Positions 24,342 through 26,108 of a stretch of 26,108 bases of DNA are shown one piece after another. Source of the DNA: CAG-917 sp051883555 (GTDB lineage: Bacteria > Bacillota > Clostridia > Christensenellales > CAG-917). The notes below the pieces were generated by a model. That model was not told where the DNA came from, did not search any database, and saw only the letters and a program-made list of their open reading frames with translations. A program made the translations under genes and the position numbers. The stretch is from contig JBJETY010000071.1 in NCBI GenBank assembly GCA_051883555.1, positions 1 to 26,108 on the forward strand, given 5' to 3'. Each line of letters starts with the position of its first letter. Positions within the stretch are counted from its first letter, which is position 1.

Positions 24342-24372
24342 CCGCCTCTAGAAATCACAAAGGCGGTTTTTT
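24342..24372 (+). terminator. Orphan plus-strand terminator-like hairpin
   Basis: CCGCCT (24342-24347) pairs with AGGCGG (24361-24366) around a 13-base loop and is followed by TTTTTT (24367-24372). No plus-strand gene ends here, and the nearest plus-strand gene starts 220 bases later. It may end a short untranslated RNA or be a relic. Confidence 0.45.
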
Positions 24373-24491
24373 AAACCAAAACCGACTTAAAACCGACCCT
24401 AATTAACCCGTAAAAAATTGATTTTTCCGTTTGCGTCACGGTTGATAACGGTTATACGTATTTTTTAAAAGTATAAATATTTAATTTAGTA

Positions 24492-24520
24492 TTGCCTATT
24501 CTTTACGCTTTTGATATAAT
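24492..24520 (+). promoter_or_regulatory. Promoter of the lipoprotein-transporter operon
   Basis: TTGCCT (24492-24497), a 17-base spacer and TATAAT (24515-24520), with an extended -10 TG at 24512-24513. This is the best sigma-A-type match in the window. Transcription would start near 24527, about 66 bases before the lipoprotein ATG. Confidence 0.65.
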
Positions 24521-24592
24521 TTAAACGCTATCGAATAATAAACTCTTGTAAACGGGTTTTTATTGGAGCTTACCAAAATTCATGGAGGAATT

Positions 24593-25369
24593 ATGAGAAA
24601 AATCAAAATTTTTTTCGTCGTCTTCGCTGTTTTGTCTTTAACGGTTATTTTGTCGGCATGTAACAGCGATACGGTAAAATACGATTTCAAAGACGGGGAT
24701 TTCGGATATACCGTAAACGAGGACGGAGAATCGGTAACTTTAAGCGTCTGGCTGGAAAGAACGAACGGAAACGTCGTTATTCCGAGTACGGCGACTAACG
24801 GAGGAAAAACGTACAAAGTTACTACAATCGGAACGGGAGTTTTTGCCGCTACGTACGGAAAGCTGAAAGCCAGCGACTGTTTCGGAAATTATTCCGACGT
24901 AAGCAATAATGACCTCCTTTCCGTTACTTTTGCGCCAAACAGCAACGTAACAACAATCGAAGGCAGAGCTTTTGAAAAATGTAAAAACATAGAGACGGTG
25001 GTTTTACCTGAAACGGTAAAAACTATATCCGGCTTTGCTTTTTACAAGTGCGAAAAACTCGTCAGCGTTACTATCGATAAAAACGTAACCGAAATCGGCG
25101 ACGACTGCTTCAGCGGTTGTACTTCGCTCGAAACGGTCACGCTAAAACATACCGACAGTAAAAACCTTCCCGAAATAGGCGACAGGGCTTTTAAATGGTA
25201 CGACAGTTCCGTCAAATCGTTTATGGGCTCGAACGACCCTTATAAAGTTCTTGACTGCACTTTCAAAGTCGAAAACGAAGCTATGCTCGCCGCTTTCAAA
25301 GGCACGGGAACAAGCAGCAACTTAAATCTCAGATATTGGCACGACTATGCCGATAAATTCAGTTTATAA
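24593..25369 (+). CDS. Lipoprotein with BspA-type leucine-rich repeats
   Basis: 258 residues. A lipoprotein signal peptide (MRKIKIFFVVFAVLSL) ends in the lipobox LSAC, with Cys23 the predicted lipidated residue, so the mature protein sits on the outer face of the membrane. Residues about 120-190 carry BspA/LRR_5 repeats (VTTIEGRAFEKCKNIETVVLP, TVKTISGFAFYKCEKLVSVTI, VTEIGDDCFSGCTSLETVTL are the three copies, about 23 residues apart). Such domains in gut Clostridia and Bacteroidetes are linked to adhesion or binding, without a single known ligand. The ATG at 24593 follows a perfect GGAGG site. The next gene, a transporter, starts 7 bases after its stop. Confidence 0.88.
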   Translation: MRKIKIFFVVFAVLSLTVILSACNSDTVKYDFKDGDFGYTVNEDGESVTLSVWLERTNGNVVIPSTATNGGKTYKVTTIGTGVFAATYGKLKASDCFGNYSDVSNNDLLSVTFAPNSNVTTIEGRAFEKCKNIETVVLPETVKTISGFAFYKCEKLVSVTIDKNVTEIGDDCFSGCTSLETVTLKHTDSKNLPEIGDRAFKWYDSSVKSFMGSNDPYKVLDCTFKVENEAMLAAFKGTGTSSNLNLRYWHDYADKFSL

Positions 25370-25376
25370 GGAGGCA

Positions 25377-26108
25377 ATGATGAAAAACTCGACAACCGTG
25401 GCTGAAACTTCTTCCGCCGTCGCAACGGAAAATACGCAAACGTTAAAAACTTATACTTCCTCCGAAAGAAACTGGTATCTTATCGGTCTTGCCGGACAGA
25501 ATATGATTTACAACATAATAGGCGCGGCGCTTTCCTATTATCTTCAATTTACTTTGCTTATACCTGCTCTTACCGTTTCAATAATAATGGCGGCCGCAAG
25601 AGTTTGGGACGCTTTCAACGACCCTATGATGGGTACTATCGTCGATTACACCCGTACAAAATGGGGTAAATGCAGACCGTATCTTATGATATTGCCAATC
25701 CCTATTATGATTATCACAATCGCTTGCTTTACAAACTTCGGTTTCTATGGACAAGGGCTTGTAAGCAACGGACTCATCGTATTCTGGGCGGCATTCACTT
25801 ACATACTTTGGGGTATGATTTACACAATGGCGGACATTCCGCTCTGGGGCGTAACTTCCCTTATGACGGAATCGGAAAAGGATAAAACGAAACTCCTTTC
25901 TCTTGCAAGAATTGCCGCAGGTATAGGTGGCGGTGTTACGCTTCTTGCCGTTCAACCTATGGCGCTTGCACTCGGCGAAATGCTTGAAGGCAAAATCGGC
26001 GACGCTGCCGTAGCAGAAAAATACGGCTTTTTGATTGCCGCCGCAGTATTTACCGTAATTGCAACCGCTCTGTTTCTTCCGTTAGCATTTAAAGTCAGAG
26101 AAAGAAAA
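25377..26108 (+). CDS. GPH-family (MelB-like) cation:sugar symporter, 3' end beyond the window
   Basis: Partial: 244 codons are visible and the frame is open at the right edge; full members have about 450-500 residues. An approximately 30-residue hydrophilic Ser/Thr-rich N-terminus (MMKNSTTVAETSS) is followed by membrane helices. The family signature appears at about 81-104: WDAFNDPMMGTIVDYTRTK followed by WGKCRPYL, matching the MelB/GPH D-x3-DP-x2-G-x3-D and (K/R)WG-x2-RP pattern. It probably imports an oligosaccharide or glycoside with Na+ or H+; the substrate is not readable. AAGGAGG lies just before the paired ATG codons. It follows the lipoprotein gene by 7 bases in one operon. Confidence 0.9.
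   Translation, partial: MMKNSTTVAETSSAVATENTQTLKTYTSSERNWYLIGLAGQNMIYNIIGAALSYYLQFTLLIPALTVSIIMAAARVWDAFNDPMMGTIVDYTRTKWGKCRPYLMILPIPIMIITIACFTNFGFYGQGLVSNGLIVFWAAFTYILWGMIYTMADIPLWGVTSLMTESEKDKTKLLSLARIAAGIGGGVTLLAVQPMALALGEMLEGKIGDAAVAEKYGFLIAAAVFTVIATALFLPLAFKVRERK

Larger units (their letters stand above)
24201..24592. other. Divergent intergenic region with promoters and an orphan hairpin
   Basis: 392 bases between the divergent surface-protein and lipoprotein genes. It holds a promoter for each gene, a plus-strand terminator-like hairpin at 24342-24366 and an exact repeat AAAACCGAC at 24378-24386 and 24389-24397. No credible open reading frame is present. Confidence 0.6.

Overview
The window (26,108 bases) is a chromosomal segment of a low-to-moderate GC, Gram-positive-type anaerobe, most likely a member of the Clostridia. 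The evidence is the rubrerythrin, the fused Nfn-type electron-bifurcating flavoprotein, the Firmicutes-type run yifB-dprA-topA-trmFO-hslV-hslU, folate-dependent TrmFO, strong GGAGG ribosome binding sites and very AT-rich intergenic DNA. Assignment below class level cannot be made from the sequence alone. I see no rRNA, tRNA, CRISPR array, transposase, phage gene or attachment site.

Layout. 14-547 (+) is rubrerythrin, followed by about 215 bases of extremely AT-rich DNA and a terminator shared with the convergent obg (811-2073, -). A gene-free stretch (2074-2506) separates obg from an nth/Nfn pair read on the minus strand, in which endonuclease III overlaps a 733-residue NfnA-NfnB fusion. A DUF3343 gene and a cysteine desulfurase gene diverge from a 75-bp region at 5686-5760. 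Next come an intracellular subtilisin-like protease with a small overlapping partner gene (7175-8697, -), divergent from another small unknown gene (8758-9201, +). trxA-glyA form a two-gene minus-strand operon (9500-11077).

From 21114 down to 11349 runs one long minus-strand cluster: yifB(comM), dprA, topA, trmFO, hslV, hslU, hisS and an RseC-like membrane protein. Gaps are 0-12 bases or short overlaps, except 118 bases between hslV and hslU. It combines DNA processing, DNA topology, tRNA modification, tRNA charging and ATP-dependent proteolysis. Its leader carries a GC-rich structure with two mutually exclusive foldings followed by a U-run.

The right end is more accessory. It holds a 971-residue membrane-anchored surface protein with bacterial Ig-like (Big_2) domains and a probable parallel beta-helix (21285-24200, -). 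A 392-base intergenic region follows, with an orphan plus-strand terminator-like hairpin. A lipoprotein with BspA-type leucine-rich repeats is coupled to a GPH-family (MelB-like) sugar transporter that runs off the window end.

Most of the window is ordinary housekeeping DNA. I do not see a convincing complete new system. The best second-look items are the yifB leader RNA, the small genes around the intracellular subtilisin with their palindromic promoter, the Big_2/beta-helix protein, and nth, whose predicted promoter implies a leaderless mRNA.
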